DNA of 64,000 bases from Burkholderia vietnamiensis LMG 10929 (GTDB lineage Bacteria > Pseudomonadota > Gammaproteobacteria > Burkholderiales > Burkholderiaceae): NCBI RefSeq assembly GCF_000959445.1, contig NZ_CP009631.1, positions 1,240,001 to 1,304,000 of the forward strand, in the 5' to 3' direction. A program made the translations under genes and the position numbers. Positions 18,038 to 26,949 of this stretch are shown here, in pieces. Numbering within the stretch: the stretch's first letter is position 1; every line of letters starts with the position of its first letter. A model generated the notes under the pieces. It had not been told where the DNA came from, searched no databases, and was given only the letters and a program-made list of their open reading frames with translations.

Positions 18038-18481
18038 ATGGAATGCGTGTTTTGCCGTGAAGACGGCGGCGAGGTGCTCTGGCAGGACGACGTGCTGCGG
18101 GTCGTCCTCGCGACGGCCGAGCACGACTACCCGGGCTTCTGCCGCGTGATCTGGCGCGCGCACGTGGCCGAGTTCTCCGATCTCGGCGAGCCCGAGCGGG
18201 CACATCTGATGCGCATCGTGTACGCAGTGGAGCGCGCGGTGCGCCGCGTGATGCAGCCGAACAAGGTGAACCTCGCGAGCCTCGGCAACATGGTGCCGCA
18301 CGTGCACTGGCACGTGATTCCGCGCTTCTCGAACGACGCGCACTTTCCGCAGCCGGTGTGGGCGCCGCGCCAGCGCAGCGTGTCCGAGGCGTTGCTGCGC
18401 GCGCGCGCGGCCCAGGCGTCGCTGCTGCACAATGCGGTGCGCGAAGAAATTCAACGAACCCCCGATTCGAGGCAGGCATGA
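18038..18481 (+). CDS. HIT family protein
   Basis: 147 residues. The histidine triad H-V-H-W-H-V near residue 88 is complete and followed by I-P-R, as in bacterial HIT proteins that hydrolyse nucleotide conjugates or dinucleoside polyphosphates. An N-terminal C-x-x-C pair (C4 and C7, M-E-C-V-F-C) could bind zinc as in Hint proteins. The ATG follows AGGGAG. The stop codon overlaps the start of the next gene (ATGA), so the two are translationally coupled and form a unit leading to ubiE. The physiological substrate is unknown. Confidence 0.9.
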   Translation: MECVFCREDGGEVLWQDDVLRVVLATAEHDYPGFCRVIWRAHVAEFSDLGEPERAHLMRIVYAVERAVRRVMQPNKVNLASLGNMVPHVHWHVIPRFSNDAHFPQPVWAPRQRSVSEALLRARAAQASLLHNAVREEIQRTPDSRQA

Positions 18482-18891
18482 GCGGTTTGACTTCCACGAC
18501 GCCGATTCCGTCCGGCGTCGTCGTGCACGCGGTGTCGCGCGTGCTCGAATTGCAGTACCCGAACGGCGAGAGCTACCGGATTCCGTTCGAGCTGATGCGC
18601 GTCTATTCGCCGTCGGCCGAGGTGCGCGGCCACGGGCCCGGCCAGGAGACGCTGCAGACCGGCAAGCGCGAGGTGACCATCACCGCGCTCGAGGGCGTGG
18701 GCAACTACGCGCTGCAGCCGACCTTCTCCGACGGCCATTCGACCGGCATCTATTCGTGGGATCTGCTGTATGAACTGGCGACGCAGCAGGATGCGCTGTG
18801 GCGCGACTATTTCGACAAACTGAAGGCGGCGGGCGTCGAGCGCGATGCGCCGATGCAGGCGGCCCCCGCGCCGCACGGCCACTGCCACTGA
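18478..18891 (+). CDS. DUF971 (gamma-butyrobetaine hydroxylase-like N-terminal domain) protein
   Basis: 137 residues. The conserved [20 protein letters not shown] motif (about residues 78-97) marks the DUF971 domain, found alone in bacteria and at the N-terminus of eukaryotic gamma-butyrobetaine hydroxylase, where it binds zinc. Here it is stand-alone; a C-terminal histidine-containing tail (H-G-H-C-H) could add a metal site. It overlaps the HIT gene by 4 bases and is 52 bases before ubiE. Close linkage to ubiE is common in betaproteobacteria and hints at a role near quinone or Fe-S metabolism, but none is established. Confidence 0.88.
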   Translation: MSGLTSTTPIPSGVVVHAVSRVLELQYPNGESYRIPFELMRVYSPSAEVRGHGPGQETLQTGKREVTITALEGVGNYALQPTFSDGHSTGIYSWDLLYELATQQDALWRDYFDKLKAAGVERDAPMQAAPAPHGHCH

Positions 18892-18943
18892 AATCGACGG
18901 CGCCCGCTCGGCGCCGTCTTGCCATTTACTGAGGATCAACGCG

Positions 18944-19675
18944 ATGAGCAAAACCCACTTCGGCTTCGAAAGCGTCGAGGAAACCGAAAAAGCGAAGAAA
19001 GTGGCGGGCGTGTTCCATTCGGTCGCGAGCAACTACGATCTGATGAACGACCTGATGTCGGCCGGCATGCACCGCGCGTGGAAGGCGTTCACGATCGCGC
19101 AGGCGAACGTCCGCCCCGGCTTCAAGGTGCTCGACATCGCGGCCGGCACCGGCGACCTGACCCGCGCATTCGCGAAGGCGGCCGGCCCGACGGGCGAAGT
19201 CTGGCACACCGACATCAACGAATCGATGCTGCGCGTGGGCCGCGACCGGCTGCTCGACAAGGGCGTCGTGACGCCGTCGCTGCTGTGCGATGCGGAAAAG
19301 CTGCCGTTCCCGAACAACTACTTCGACGTCGTCACCGTCGCGTTCGGGCTGCGCAACATGACGCACAAGGACGCCGCCCTCGCCGAGATGCGCCGTGTCG
19401 CGAAGCCCGGCGGCCGCGTAATGGTGCTGGAATTCTCGAAAGTGTGGGAGCCGCTGAAAAAGGCCTACGACCTTTATTCTTTCAAAGTATTACCGTGGCT
19501 TGGCGACAGGTTCGCGAAAGATGCCGACAGTTATCGGTATCTTGCTGAATCTATCCGGATGCATCCCGATCAGGACACCCTCAAGACGATGATGGAACAA
19601 GCGGGTCTCGACGCCGTCAAATATTACAATTTGTCAGGTGGCGTGGTAGCTTTACACGTAGGATCCAAGTACTAA
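18944..19675 (+). CDS. ubiE: Ubiquinone/menaquinone C-methyltransferase
   Basis: 243 residues. UbiE methylates the benzoquinol ring during ubiquinone synthesis, using SAM. Visible motifs are F-x-x-V-A-x-x-Y-D-x-M-N-D near residue 25, the SAM-binding [12 protein letters not shown] (about 63-74), and G-L-R-N-M-T (about 138). A hairpin lies in the gap before it (18896-18918). The last third of the gene, from about 19470, uses AT-ending codons (GTA, TTA, AGT, TCA) rarely seen in the surrounding genes; the protein sequence stays normal. The stop codon lies in a tandem 9-base duplication ACTAAAGGG (19671-19688). Confidence 0.96.
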   Translation: MSKTHFGFESVEETEKAKKVAGVFHSVASNYDLMNDLMSAGMHRAWKAFTIAQANVRPGFKVLDIAAGTGDLTRAFAKAAGPTGEVWHTDINESMLRVGRDRLLDKGVVTPSLLCDAEKLPFPNNYFDVVTVAFGLRNMTHKDAALAEMRRVAKPGGRVMVLEFSKVWEPLKKAYDLYSFKVLPWLGDRFAKDADSYRYLAESIRMHPDQDTLKTMMEQAGLDAVKYYNLSGGVVALHVGSKY

Positions 19676-19688
19676 AGGGACTAAAGGG
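19671..19688 (+). repeat. Tandem 9-base duplication over the ubiE stop codon
   Basis: ACTAAAGGG occurs twice in direct succession; the first copy supplies the TAA stop codon of ubiE. It may be a recent slip duplication. Confidence 0.8.
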
Positions 19689-19725
19689 TTCTATCCCTAC
19701 ATTCGTCTTACATCTGGAGAAGCTG

Positions 19726-20751
19726 ATGTCCGAGTCGCGTTCGTTGTTCAACCGTAGCAAGCCGTCGAAGCCGTGGGCTCGACGGGTCGGCACGCTGCTG
19801 ATGGTCGGCCTGCTCACGGCCGGCACGTTCGCATCGCTCGACGCCGAGGCGCGGCGCATGGGCGGCGGGCGCAGCATCGGCCGCCAGAGCTCCACCGTCA
19901 CGCAGCGTCAGGCCACGCCGCCCGCCCAGCAGCCGATGCAGCAGGCCGCGCCGGCGCAGCGCACCAACCCGGCCGCTCCGGCGCCGGCCGCGCAGCCGAA
20001 CCGCTCGCGCTGGCTCGGGCCGATCGCCGGTCTCGCGGCCGGCCTCGGCATCGCGGCGCTGCTGTCGCACTTCGGTCTCGGCGGCGCGTTCGCGAGCATG
20101 ATGGCGAACGTCATCGTGATCGCGCTGCTCGCGATGGTCGGCATCTGGCTGATCCGCAAGTTCATGAACCGGCGCCGCCCGCACGAGCCGGCGTATTCGG
20201 CTGGCGGCTCGGCGTCGTCGGCGGGCGGTTATGCCCAGGGTTCGTCGTTCCAGCAGGGCAGCGGCGGCAACTACGCGGGCAGCGGCAGCAGCTATGCCAA
20301 CGAGGCGCAAAGTGTGTTCGGCGGCGGTGCGGCGGCCGCGGGCGCGGCAGGCGCGCTCGGCGCGGCGCCGCTGCAGGTGCCGGCCGGCTTCGACACCGAA
20401 GCGTTCCTGCGCAGCGCGAAGGTCTACTTCGTGCGCCTGCAGGCGGCATGGGACCAGGGCAACATGGCCGACATCCGCGAGTTCACGACGCCCGAAATGT
20501 TCGCCGAGATCAAGATCGACCTCGATTCGCGCGGCAACGAAGCGAACCAGACCGACGTCGTGCAGCTCGACGCGGAACTGGTCGCGATCGAGGATCGCGG
20601 CATCGAGCAGGCGGCGAGCGTGCGCTTCCACGGGCTGATCCGCGAATCGGCGAACGCGTCGGCGGCACCGTTCGAAGAGGTGTGGAACCTGTCGAAGTCG
20701 GGCGGTCAGGGCTGGCTGCTCGCGGGCATCCAGCAGCTGAACACGCACTGA
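19726..20751 (+). CDS. Tim44 domain-containing membrane protein
   Basis: 341 residues. An N-terminal signal anchor (about 19-42) is followed by a Q/A/P-rich linker, a small-residue membrane segment or pair (about 96-147), a glycine/serine-rich linker, and a C-terminal Tim44-like domain (about 225-340, with A-F-L-R-S-A-K-V-Y-F-V-R-L-Q). Tim44 domains bind membrane surfaces; the bacterial proteins are envelope-associated and of unknown role, sharing only the C-terminal domain with the mitochondrial import factor. It lies between ubiE and ubiJ, which are adjacent in Escherichia coli; a terminator and new promoter separate it from ubiJ. Confidence 0.88.
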   Translation: MSESRSLFNRSKPSKPWARRVGTLLMVGLLTAGTFASLDAEARRMGGGRSIGRQSSTVTQRQATPPAQQPMQQAAPAQRTNPAAPAPAAQPNRSRWLGPIAGLAAGLGIAALLSHFGLGGAFASMMANVIVIALLAMVGIWLIRKFMNRRRPHEPAYSAGGSASSAGGYAQGSSFQQGSGGNYAGSGSSYANEAQSVFGGGAAAAGAAGALGAAPLQVPAGFDTEAFLRSAKVYFVRLQAAWDQGNMADIREFTTPEMFAEIKIDLDSRGNEANQTDVVQLDAELVAIEDRGIEQAASVRFHGLIRESANASAAPFEEVWNLSKSGGQGWLLAGIQQLNTH

Positions 20752-20855
20752 ACGCAGCCGGCGGCCGGCTTGCCGGCTGCTGGCGACGGTCGCCGCAGTG
20801 CGGCCGCTTGCCGCCGGCGCGTGCGGTCGAGCGCAGTCTGCCGACGATCCGACGT

Positions 20856-20861
20856 TACAAT
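20856..20861 (+). promoter_or_regulatory. -10 element of a ubiJ-ubiB promoter
   Basis: TACAAT matches the -10 consensus at 5 of 6 bases. The -35 region is poor. A start about 6-7 bases on would fall within the following terminator hairpin, so the hairpin would form the very 5' end of the ubiJ transcript. Confidence 0.4.
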
Positions 20862-20864
20862 AGA

Positions 20865-20899
20865 AACCCGCGTGGGCGCCCGGCCTGCGCGGGTTTTTT
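20865..20899 (+). terminator. Intrinsic terminator between the Tim44-domain gene and ubiJ
   Basis: An 8-bp stem AACCCGCG/CGCGGGTT with a 15-base loop runs into TTTTTTC. It ends the ubiE-Tim44 transcript and lies 14 bases before the ubiJ ATG. Confidence 0.85.
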
Positions 20900-20912
20900 C
20901 TTTCCCAGCCCG

Positions 20913-21539
20913 ATGACCTTTGCCGCCAAGCCTTTTGCTGCTGCCGTCAATCACCTGCTCGCGCGCGAATCGTGGGCGCGTGACCGCCTGATCCCATACG
21001 CGGGCAAGACCGCCCGGCTCGTCGTGCCGCCCGTCACGCTGACGCTGCTGGTGCAGCCCGACGGCTATCTGTCCGCGGTCGACGCGCACGATGCGCAACG
21101 CGTCGACGTGTCGATCGCACTCGCCGGCGATACGCTCGCCGCGTTCCTGCAGGGCGGCCAGGCCGCCGTGATGAAGCACGTGAAGATCGAGGGCGACGCG
21201 GAGTTCGCGACGCAGATCGCGAAGCTCGCCGAGCACCTGCGCTGGGAGCCTGAGGAAGATCTCGCGAAGCTGGTCGGCGACGCGGCGGCGCACCGGATCG
21301 CGACGGTCGTGCGCGACGCCGGCGCACGCGCGCGCCGCACCGGCCGCAACGTGCTCGATTCCGTCGCCGAGTACTGGCTCGACGAGAACCCGCAAGTCGT
21401 CCGGCGCACCGCGCTCGGCGGCTTCGACGCCGAACTGGCGCGGGCGCGCGATGCGCTCGCGCGCGTCGAGAAACGGATCGAGCGACTCGAACAAAAAATC
21501 GGCGCGCGTGCGGGTTCCAGCCTGCGCGGCGCGCACTGA
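20913..21539 (+). CDS. ubiJ: Ubiquinone biosynthesis accessory factor UbiJ (SCP2 domain)
   Basis: 208 residues. UbiJ is a lipid-binding SCP2-type protein that, with UbiK, organises the soluble Ubi enzyme complex. The N-terminal SCP2 domain (about 1-110) is seen from the pattern V-T-L-T-L-L-V-Q-P-D-G through G-D-A-E-F-A-T-Q-I, and the C-terminal part is a coiled coil (A-L-A-R-V-E-K-R-I-E-R-L-E-Q-K-I), as expected. It is 12 bases before ubiB. It has its own promoter signal after the terminator rather than being read from ubiE. Confidence 0.92.
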   Translation: MTFAAKPFAAAVNHLLARESWARDRLIPYAGKTARLVVPPVTLTLLVQPDGYLSAVDAHDAQRVDVSIALAGDTLAAFLQGGQAAVMKHVKIEGDAEFATQIAKLAEHLRWEPEEDLAKLVGDAAAHRIATVVRDAGARARRTGRNVLDSVAEYWLDENPQVVRRTALGGFDAELARARDALARVEKRIERLEQKIGARAGSSLRGAH

Positions 21540-21551
21540 GGGCCGCAGCGC

Positions 21552-23129
21552 ATGCGCATTTTACGTTTCATCAAGATTGTCTATACCGTCATCCGTTTCG
21601 GCCTCGACGAGGTGATGCTGTCCCGGATCGACGACCGGCGCGTGAAGCTGCTGCTGCGAATCACGACGATCGGCCGCCGCTATTCGTCGCCGCCCGCGGT
21701 GCGGCTGCGTCACGCGCTCGAGAGCCTCGGCCCCATCTTCGTGAAGTTCGGGCAGGTGCTGTCGACGCGCCGCGATCTGCTGTCGGTCGATTTCGCGAAC
21801 GAGCTCGCGAAGCTGCAGGACCAGGTGCCGCCGTTCGACTCGGCGGTCGCGATCGCGATCATCGAAAAGTCGCTCGGCGCGCCGGTCGACGAGCTGTTCG
21901 ACGAATTCGAGCGCGAGCCGGTCGCGAGCGCGTCGATCGCGCAGGTGCATTTCGCGAAGCTCAAGCAGGGCGTGCACGCGGGCAAGGCCGTCGCGATCAA
22001 GGTGCTGCGTCCGAACATGCTGCCGGTGATCGATTCCGATCTGGCGCTGATGCGCGACATCGCGACGTGGGCCGAGCGCATGTGGGCCGACGGGCGGCGC
22101 CTGAAGCCGCGCGAGGTCGTCGCCGAGTTCGACAAGTACCTGCATGACGAGCTGGACCTGATGCGCGAAGCCGCGAACGGCAGCCAGCTGCGCCGCAACT
22201 TCGCCGGGCTCGACCTGCTGCTGGTGCCCGAGATGTTCTGGGATTTCTCGACGTCGCAGGTGCTCGTCATGGAGCGCATGACCGGCGTGCCGATCAGCCA
22301 GGTCGAGACGCTGCGCAGCGCGGGCGTCGACATCAAGAAGCTCGCGCGCGAAGGCGTCGAGATCTTCTTCACGCAGGTGTTCCGCGACGGTTTCTTCCAC
22401 GCCGACATGCATCCGGGCAACATCCAGGTGAGCCTCGATCCGAACACGTTCGGCCGCTACGTCGCGCTCGATTTCGGGATCGTCGGCGCGCTGTCCGATT
22501 TCGACAAGAACTACCTCGCGCAGAACTTCCTCGCGTTCTTCAAGCGCGATTACCATCGCGTCGCGACGCTGCACCTCGAATCGGGCTGGGTGCCGCCCGA
22601 GACGCGCGTCGAGGAGCTCGAAAGCGCGATCCGCGCGGTGTGCGAGCCGTACTTCGACCGCGCGCTGAAGGACATCTCGCTCGGCCAGGTGCTGATGCGC
22701 CTGTTCTCCACGTCGCGCCGCTTCAACGTCGAGATCCAGCCGCAGCTGGTGCTGCTGCAGAAGACGATGCTCAACGTCGAGGGGCTCGGCCGTTCGCTCG
22801 ACCCCGAGCTCGACCTGTGGAAGACCGCGAAGCCGTATCTCGAGCGCTGGATGACCGAGCAGATCGGCCTGCGCGGCTGGTACGAGCGCTTCAAGGTCGA
22901 GGCGCCGCAATGGAGCAAGACGCTGCCGCAGCTGCCGCGCCTGATCCACCACGCGCTGGCCGAACGACAAGATGGCACGCGCGCGGCGAGCGACGATCTG
23001 ATGCGTCAGATCCTCCTCGAGCAGAAGCGCACCAACCGGCTGCTGCAGGCGCTGCTGATCTTCGGTCTGGCCGTCGGCGTCGGCGCGCTCGTCGCGCGCG
23101 TGCTGCTCGCGCTCACGTACGGCGCATGA
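21552..23129 (+). CDS. ubiB: Ubiquinone biosynthesis regulatory kinase-like protein UbiB
   Basis: 525 residues. UbiB is a membrane-anchored atypical kinase/ATPase needed for ubiquinone synthesis. The family K-x-G-Q motif is in [11 protein letters not shown] (about residue 62-72); the nucleotide-binding lysine is in [17 protein letters not shown] and L-D-F-G are the catalytic and magnesium loops (about 281 and 307). Two hydrophobic stretches at the C-terminus (about 490-525) are the membrane anchor. It pairs with ubiJ, and the methyltransferase gene follows within 20 bases. Confidence 0.95.
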   Translation: MRILRFIKIVYTVIRFGLDEVMLSRIDDRRVKLLLRITTIGRRYSSPPAVRLRHALESLGPIFVKFGQVLSTRRDLLSVDFANELAKLQDQVPPFDSAVAIAIIEKSLGAPVDELFDEFEREPVASASIAQVHFAKLKQGVHAGKAVAIKVLRPNMLPVIDSDLALMRDIATWAERMWADGRRLKPREVVAEFDKYLHDELDLMREAANGSQLRRNFAGLDLLLVPEMFWDFSTSQVLVMERMTGVPISQVETLRSAGVDIKKLAREGVEIFFTQVFRDGFFHADMHPGNIQVSLDPNTFGRYVALDFGIVGALSDFDKNYLAQNFLAFFKRDYHRVATLHLESGWVPPETRVEELESAIRAVCEPYFDRALKDISLGQVLMRLFSTSRRFNVEIQPQLVLLQKTMLNVEGLGRSLDPELDLWKTAKPYLERWMTEQIGLRGWYERFKVEAPQWSKTLPQLPRLIHHALAERQDGTRAASDDLMRQILLEQKRTNRLLQALLIFGLAVGVGALVARVLLALTYGA

Positions 23130-23146
23130 CCGACAGGAGCCGAGCG

Positions 23147-23773
23147 ATGTCCAACCCGACCCAACCGCCGCCGCCGAGCGCCGCCGACTTCGCGACGCGC
23201 GATCCGGCCAATGCTTCGTTCTGGGACGAGCGCTTCGCGCGCGGCGTGACGCCGTGGGAATTCGGCGGCGTGCCCGACGGGTTCCGCGCGTTCGCGCAGC
23301 GCCGCGCGCCGTGTACGGTGCTGATTCCAGGCTGCGGCAGCGCGCAGGAGGCCGGCTGGCTCGCGCAGGCCGGCTGGCCGGTGCGCGCGATCGATTTCGC
23401 CGAGCAGGCGGTCGTCGCCGCGAAGGCGACACTCGGTGCGCATGCGGACGTCGTCGAGCAGGCGGATTTTTTCGCGTACCAGCCGCCGTTCGTCGTGCAG
23501 TGGGTGTACGAGCGCGCGTTCCTGTGCGCGCTGCCGCCGAGCCTGCGCGCCGGCTACGCGGCGCGGATGGCCGAACTGCTGCCGGCCGGCGGATTGCTGG
23601 CCGGCTATTTCTTCGTGATGAAGAAGCCGAAGGGGCCGCCGTTCGGCATCGAGCGCGCCGAGCTCGACGCCTTGCTGGCGCCCTCGTTCGAACTGATCGA
23701 GGAGCTGCCGGTGACCGATTCGCTGCCCGTGTTCGATGGGCACGAGCGCTGGCTCACGTGGCGCCGTCGCTGA
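23147..23773 (+). CDS. TPMT-like SAM-dependent methyltransferase
   Basis: 208 residues. The SAM-binding loop V-L-I-P-G-C-G-S-A-Q-E is near residue 56 and F-W-D-E-R-F near residue 24 is typical of the thiopurine S-methyltransferase group, which methylates sulfur, selenium or halide acceptors. AGGAG lies 7 bases before the ATG at 23147; an ATG at 23126 overlapping the ubiB stop is also in frame. It follows ubiB by 17 bases and may be cotranscribed, but nothing ties it to ubiquinone. Substrate unknown. Confidence 0.85.
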   Translation: MSNPTQPPPPSAADFATRDPANASFWDERFARGVTPWEFGGVPDGFRAFAQRRAPCTVLIPGCGSAQEAGWLAQAGWPVRAIDFAEQAVVAAKATLGAHADVVEQADFFAYQPPFVVQWVYERAFLCALPPSLRAGYAARMAELLPAGGLLAGYFFVMKKPKGPPFGIERAELDALLAPSFELIEELPVTDSLPVFDGHERWLTWRRR

Positions 23774-23792
23774 ACGCCGCGCGTCGCTGCCG

Positions 23793-23824
23793 TTGCCGGA
23801 GCGCGCCGGGGTTTCGGCTATAAT
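23793..23824 (+). promoter_or_regulatory. Promoter of the fmdB-like gene
   Basis: A perfect -10 TATAAT (23819-23824) with TTGCCG 20 bases upstream (23793-23798), a spacer longer than ideal. Transcription would start about 40 bases before the ATG. Confidence 0.55.
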
Positions 23825-23868
23825 TCAAGGTTTTGCAAGCCGTTTCCAGTTTCTGCGGGAAAAATATC

Positions 23869-24210
23869 ATGCCGATCTACGCCTATCGATGCGAAGCGTG
23901 CGGTTTCGCGAAAGACGTGCTCCAGAAGATGAGCGATGCGCCGCTGTCGCAATGCCCCGAATGCGGGAAGGATGCTTTTCGCAAGCAGGTCACCGCCGCC
24001 GGCTTCCAGCTGAAGGGTTCCGGCTGGTACGTCACCGATTTCCGCGGTGGCTCGGGCGGCACCAGCGCGCCGGCGTCGACGTCCGGCGAAGCGGGCAGCG
24101 CCGCGGGCGGTGCAGCCCCGGCTGCGGCCGCGCCGGCTGCCGCGAGCACCGAAAGCACGACGACGAGCGCCGCGCCGGCCCCGGCCGCGACGCCCGCCGC
24201 CGGCACTTGA
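23869..24210 (+). CDS. FmdB family zinc ribbon protein
   Basis: 113 residues. The first 45 residues hold the zinc ribbon: C-E-A-C near residue 8 and C-P-E-C near residue 36, in the order seen across the FmdB family (M-P-I-Y-A-Y-R-C at the start is characteristic). The tail is rich in Ala, Ser, Thr and Gly and likely disordered. The family is often placed near regulators or ribosome-related genes, but its function is not established. It is followed after 61 bases by the DUF502 gene and then aspS, a stable neighbourhood in betaproteobacteria. Confidence 0.92.
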   Translation: MPIYAYRCEACGFAKDVLQKMSDAPLSQCPECGKDAFRKQVTAAGFQLKGSGWYVTDFRGGSGGTSAPASTSGEAGSAAGGAAPAAAAPAAASTESTTTSAAPAPAATPAAGT

Positions 24211-24271
24211 CAGTCGCGGCCCGGCCGGGCCGCGCTCACACCGCGCTCGAGGCGCGGTTCATTGACGGCAG

Positions 24272-24922
24272 ATGATGAAAAAGACGACCCTGAAATCGGT
24301 GTTTCTGACCGGCCTGCTGGTCCTCGTCCCGCTTGCGATCACGCTGTGGGTGCTCGGCCTCATCATCGGCACGATGGACCAGACGCTGCTGCTGCTGCCC
24401 GAGTCGTGGCAGCCGGAGCGGCTGCTCGGCTTTCACCTGCCGGGCATCGGCGCGGTGCTGACGCTCGCGTTCATCTTCGTCGTCGGGCTGGCCACGCGCA
24501 ACTTCATCGGCCAGAAGCTCGTCACGTGGTGGAACGCGGTGGTGCGCCACATCCCGGTGGTCGGCCCGATCTACACGAGCGTCAAGCAGGTGTCGGACAC
24601 GCTGCTGTCGAGCAGCGGCAACGCGTTCCGCAAGGCGCTGTTGATCGAATACCCGCGCCGCGGCTCGTATACGATCGCGTTCCTGACCGGCACGCCGGGC
24701 GGCGACGTGGTCAACCATCTGACGGAAGAATTCGTGAGCGTGTACGTGCCCACGACGCCGAACCCGACGTCGGGCTTCTTCCTGATGCTGCCGAAGAGCG
24801 AAGTCATCGAACTCGACATGTCGGTCGATGCCGCGCTCAAGTACATCGTCTCGATGGGCGTCGTGGCGCCCCCGGCGCCGGTTCCTGCGCCCGCCCGCCG
24901 TCCCGTCGAGCCGCCGCTGTAA
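24272..24922 (+). CDS. DUF502 family membrane protein
   Basis: 216 residues. Two transmembrane helices are visible (about 8-32 with F-L-T-G-L-L-V-L-V-P-L-A-I-T; about 58-80), followed by a soluble domain with the family pattern P-V-V-G-P-I-Y-T-S-V-K-Q (about 97) and T-T-P-N-P-T-S-G-F (about 160). Family members are inner-membrane proteins of unknown role. It is 61 bases after the FmdB gene and 67 bases before aspS, so all three may be read together. Confidence 0.9.
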   Translation: MMKKTTLKSVFLTGLLVLVPLAITLWVLGLIIGTMDQTLLLLPESWQPERLLGFHLPGIGAVLTLAFIFVVGLATRNFIGQKLVTWWNAVVRHIPVVGPIYTSVKQVSDTLLSSSGNAFRKALLIEYPRRGSYTIAFLTGTPGGDVVNHLTEEFVSVYVPTTPNPTSGFFLMLPKSEVIELDMSVDAALKYIVSMGVVAPPAPVPAPARRPVEPPL

Positions 24923-24989
24923 CCAACGTATCATCGCCCGGGCCGCGCGCTGCGGCGCCCGTTGATCAAACCGAACGAAAGCAAACATC

Positions 24990-26792
24990 ATGTCGATGCG
25001 TACTGAATACTGCGGTCTCGTGACCGAACACCTGCTGGGCCAAACCGTGTCGCTGTGCGGCTGGGTGCAGCGCCGCCGCGATCACGGCGGTGTGATCTTC
25101 ATCGACCTGCGCGATCGTGAAGGCCTCGTGCAGGTGGTCTGCGACCCGGATCGCGCGGAAATGTTCGCGACCGCCGAAGGCGTGCGCAACGAGTTCTGCG
25201 TGCAGATCAAGGGGCTGGTGCGCAACCGTCCGGAAGGCACGGTCAACGCGGGGCTGAAGAGCGGCAAGATCGAAGTGCTGTGCCACGAGCTGATCGTGCT
25301 GAACGCGTCGGTCACGCCGCCGTTCCAGCTCGACGACGACAACCTGTCGGAAACGACGCGCCTCACGCACCGCGTGCTCGACCTGCGCCGCCCGCAGATG
25401 CAGCACAACCTGCGTCTGCGCTACCGCGTCGCGATCGAGGCGCGCAAGTACCTCGACGAGCAGGGCTTCATCGACATCGAAACGCCGATGCTCACGAAGA
25501 GCACGCCGGAAGGCGCGCGCGACTACCTGGTGCCGTCGCGCGTGAACGCGGGCCAGTTCTTCGCGCTGCCGCAGTCGCCGCAGCTGTTCAAGCAGCTGCT
25601 GATGGTCGCGAACTTCGACCGTTACTACCAGATCACCAAGTGTTTCCGCGACGAGGACCTGCGTGCCGACCGTCAGCCGGAATTCACGCAGATCGACTGC
25701 GAAACCTCGTTCCTCGGCGAGCAGGAAATCCGCGATCTGTTCGAAGACATGATCCGTCACATCTTCAAGACGACGATCGACGTCGAGCTCGACGCGAAAT
25801 TCCCGGTGATGCCGTACTCGGAAGCGATGGCGCGTTTCGGCTCGGACAAGCCGGACCTGCGCGTGAAGCTCGAATTCACCGAGCTGACCGACGCGATGAA
25901 GGACGTCGACTTCAAGGTGTTCAGCACGCCGGCCAATGCGAAGGACGGCCGTGTCGCGGCGCTGCGCGTGCCGAAGGGCGGCGAGCTGTCGCGCGGCGAC
26001 ATCGACGGCTACACGGAATTCGTGCGCATCTACGGCGCGAAGGGCCTCGCGTGGATCAAGGTCAACGAGAAGGCGAAGGGCCGCGACGGCCTGCAAAGCC
26101 CGATCGTCAAGAACCTGCACGACGCGTCGATCGCGGCGATCCTCGAGCGCACCGGCGCTGAAGACGGCGACATCATCTTCTTCGCGGCCGACCGCGCGAA
26201 GGTCGTGAACGACAGCCTCGGCGCACTGCGCCTGAAGATCGGCCACTCGGAATTCGGCAAGGCGAACGGCCTCGTTCAGGCCGGCTGGAAGCCGCTGTGG
26301 GTCGTCGACTTCCCGATGTTCGAATACGACGACGAAGACGCGCGCTACGTCGCCGCTCACCACCCGTTCACGAGCCCGAAGGACGAGCACCTCGAGTACC
26401 TCGAGACCGATCCGGGCCGTTGCCTCGCGAAGGCGTACGACATGGTGCTGAACGGCTGGGAAATCGGCGGCGGCTCGGTGCGGATCCACCGCGAGGAAGT
26501 GCAGAGCAAGGTGTTCCGCGCGCTGAAGATCGGTGCGGAAGAAGCGCAGGCGAAGTTCGGCTTCCTGCTCGACGCGCTGCAATACGGCGCGCCGCCGCAC
26601 GGCGGTATCGCGTTCGGTCTCGACCGCATCGTCACGATGATGGCCGGCGCCGACTCGATCCGCGACGTGATCGCGTTCCCGAAGACGCAGCGCGCGCAGG
26701 ATCTGCTCACGCAGGCGCCGAGCCCGGTCGACGAGCGCCAGCTGCGCGAGCTGCACATCCGCCTGCGCCAGCCGGAACAGCCGAAGGCGTAA
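24990..26792 (+). CDS. aspS: Aspartate--tRNA ligase (Asp/Asn type likely)
   Basis: 600 residues, bacterial AspRS size. It charges tRNA-Asp. The N-terminal OB domain (about 1-105), class II motif 2 ([16 protein letters not shown], about 216) and motif 3 (G-I-A-F-G-L-D-R, about 543) are visible, with the bacterial GAD insertion between. In the anticodon-binding R-R-R-D-H-G-G stretch, H32 stands where discriminating enzymes have Leu; that His is associated with non-discriminating AspRS that also charges tRNA-Asn for GatCAB. A terminator follows at 26844. Confidence 0.96.
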   Translation: MSMRTEYCGLVTEHLLGQTVSLCGWVQRRRDHGGVIFIDLRDREGLVQVVCDPDRAEMFATAEGVRNEFCVQIKGLVRNRPEGTVNAGLKSGKIEVLCHELIVLNASVTPPFQLDDDNLSETTRLTHRVLDLRRPQMQHNLRLRYRVAIEARKYLDEQGFIDIETPMLTKSTPEGARDYLVPSRVNAGQFFALPQSPQLFKQLLMVANFDRYYQITKCFRDEDLRADRQPEFTQIDCETSFLGEQEIRDLFEDMIRHIFKTTIDVELDAKFPVMPYSEAMARFGSDKPDLRVKLEFTELTDAMKDVDFKVFSTPANAKDGRVAALRVPKGGELSRGDIDGYTEFVRIYGAKGLAWIKVNEKAKGRDGLQSPIVKNLHDASIAAILERTGAEDGDIIFFAADRAKVVNDSLGALRLKIGHSEFGKANGLVQAGWKPLWVVDFPMFEYDDEDARYVAAHHPFTSPKDEHLEYLETDPGRCLAKAYDMVLNGWEIGGGSVRIHREEVQSKVFRALKIGAEEAQAKFGFLLDALQYGAPPHGGIAFGLDRIVTMMAGADSIRDVIAFPKTQRAQDLLTQAPSPVDERQLRELHIRLRQPEQPKA

Positions 26793-26843
26793 GTTCGCAG
26801 TCATGCGTGTGCGCGGCGACGCGCACACGCGCACCCGATGAAA

Positions 26844-26866
26844 GAGGCGCATCCGATGCGCCTTTT
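26844..26866 (+). terminator. Intrinsic terminator after aspS
   Basis: An 8-bp stem AGGCGCAT/ATGCGCCT with a CCG loop and a following TTTTT run. Confidence 0.85.
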
Positions 26867-26949
26867 TCGTTTTTTGCGGTACAGTCGCAGCACTTGCCGC
26901 CCGTTCCGGCACAGGCCCGGCGCACGGCCCTGTGCCGCATGAAACAACG

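Noticed and set aside
13332..18497. A 1721-codon open frame on the minus strand opposite the FAD/Fe-S oxidoreductase
   Set aside because: It is an antisense shadow produced by very high GC third positions; its translation is Arg/Val/Ala/His-rich without domains, and it spans the intergenic gap and the ilvA end.
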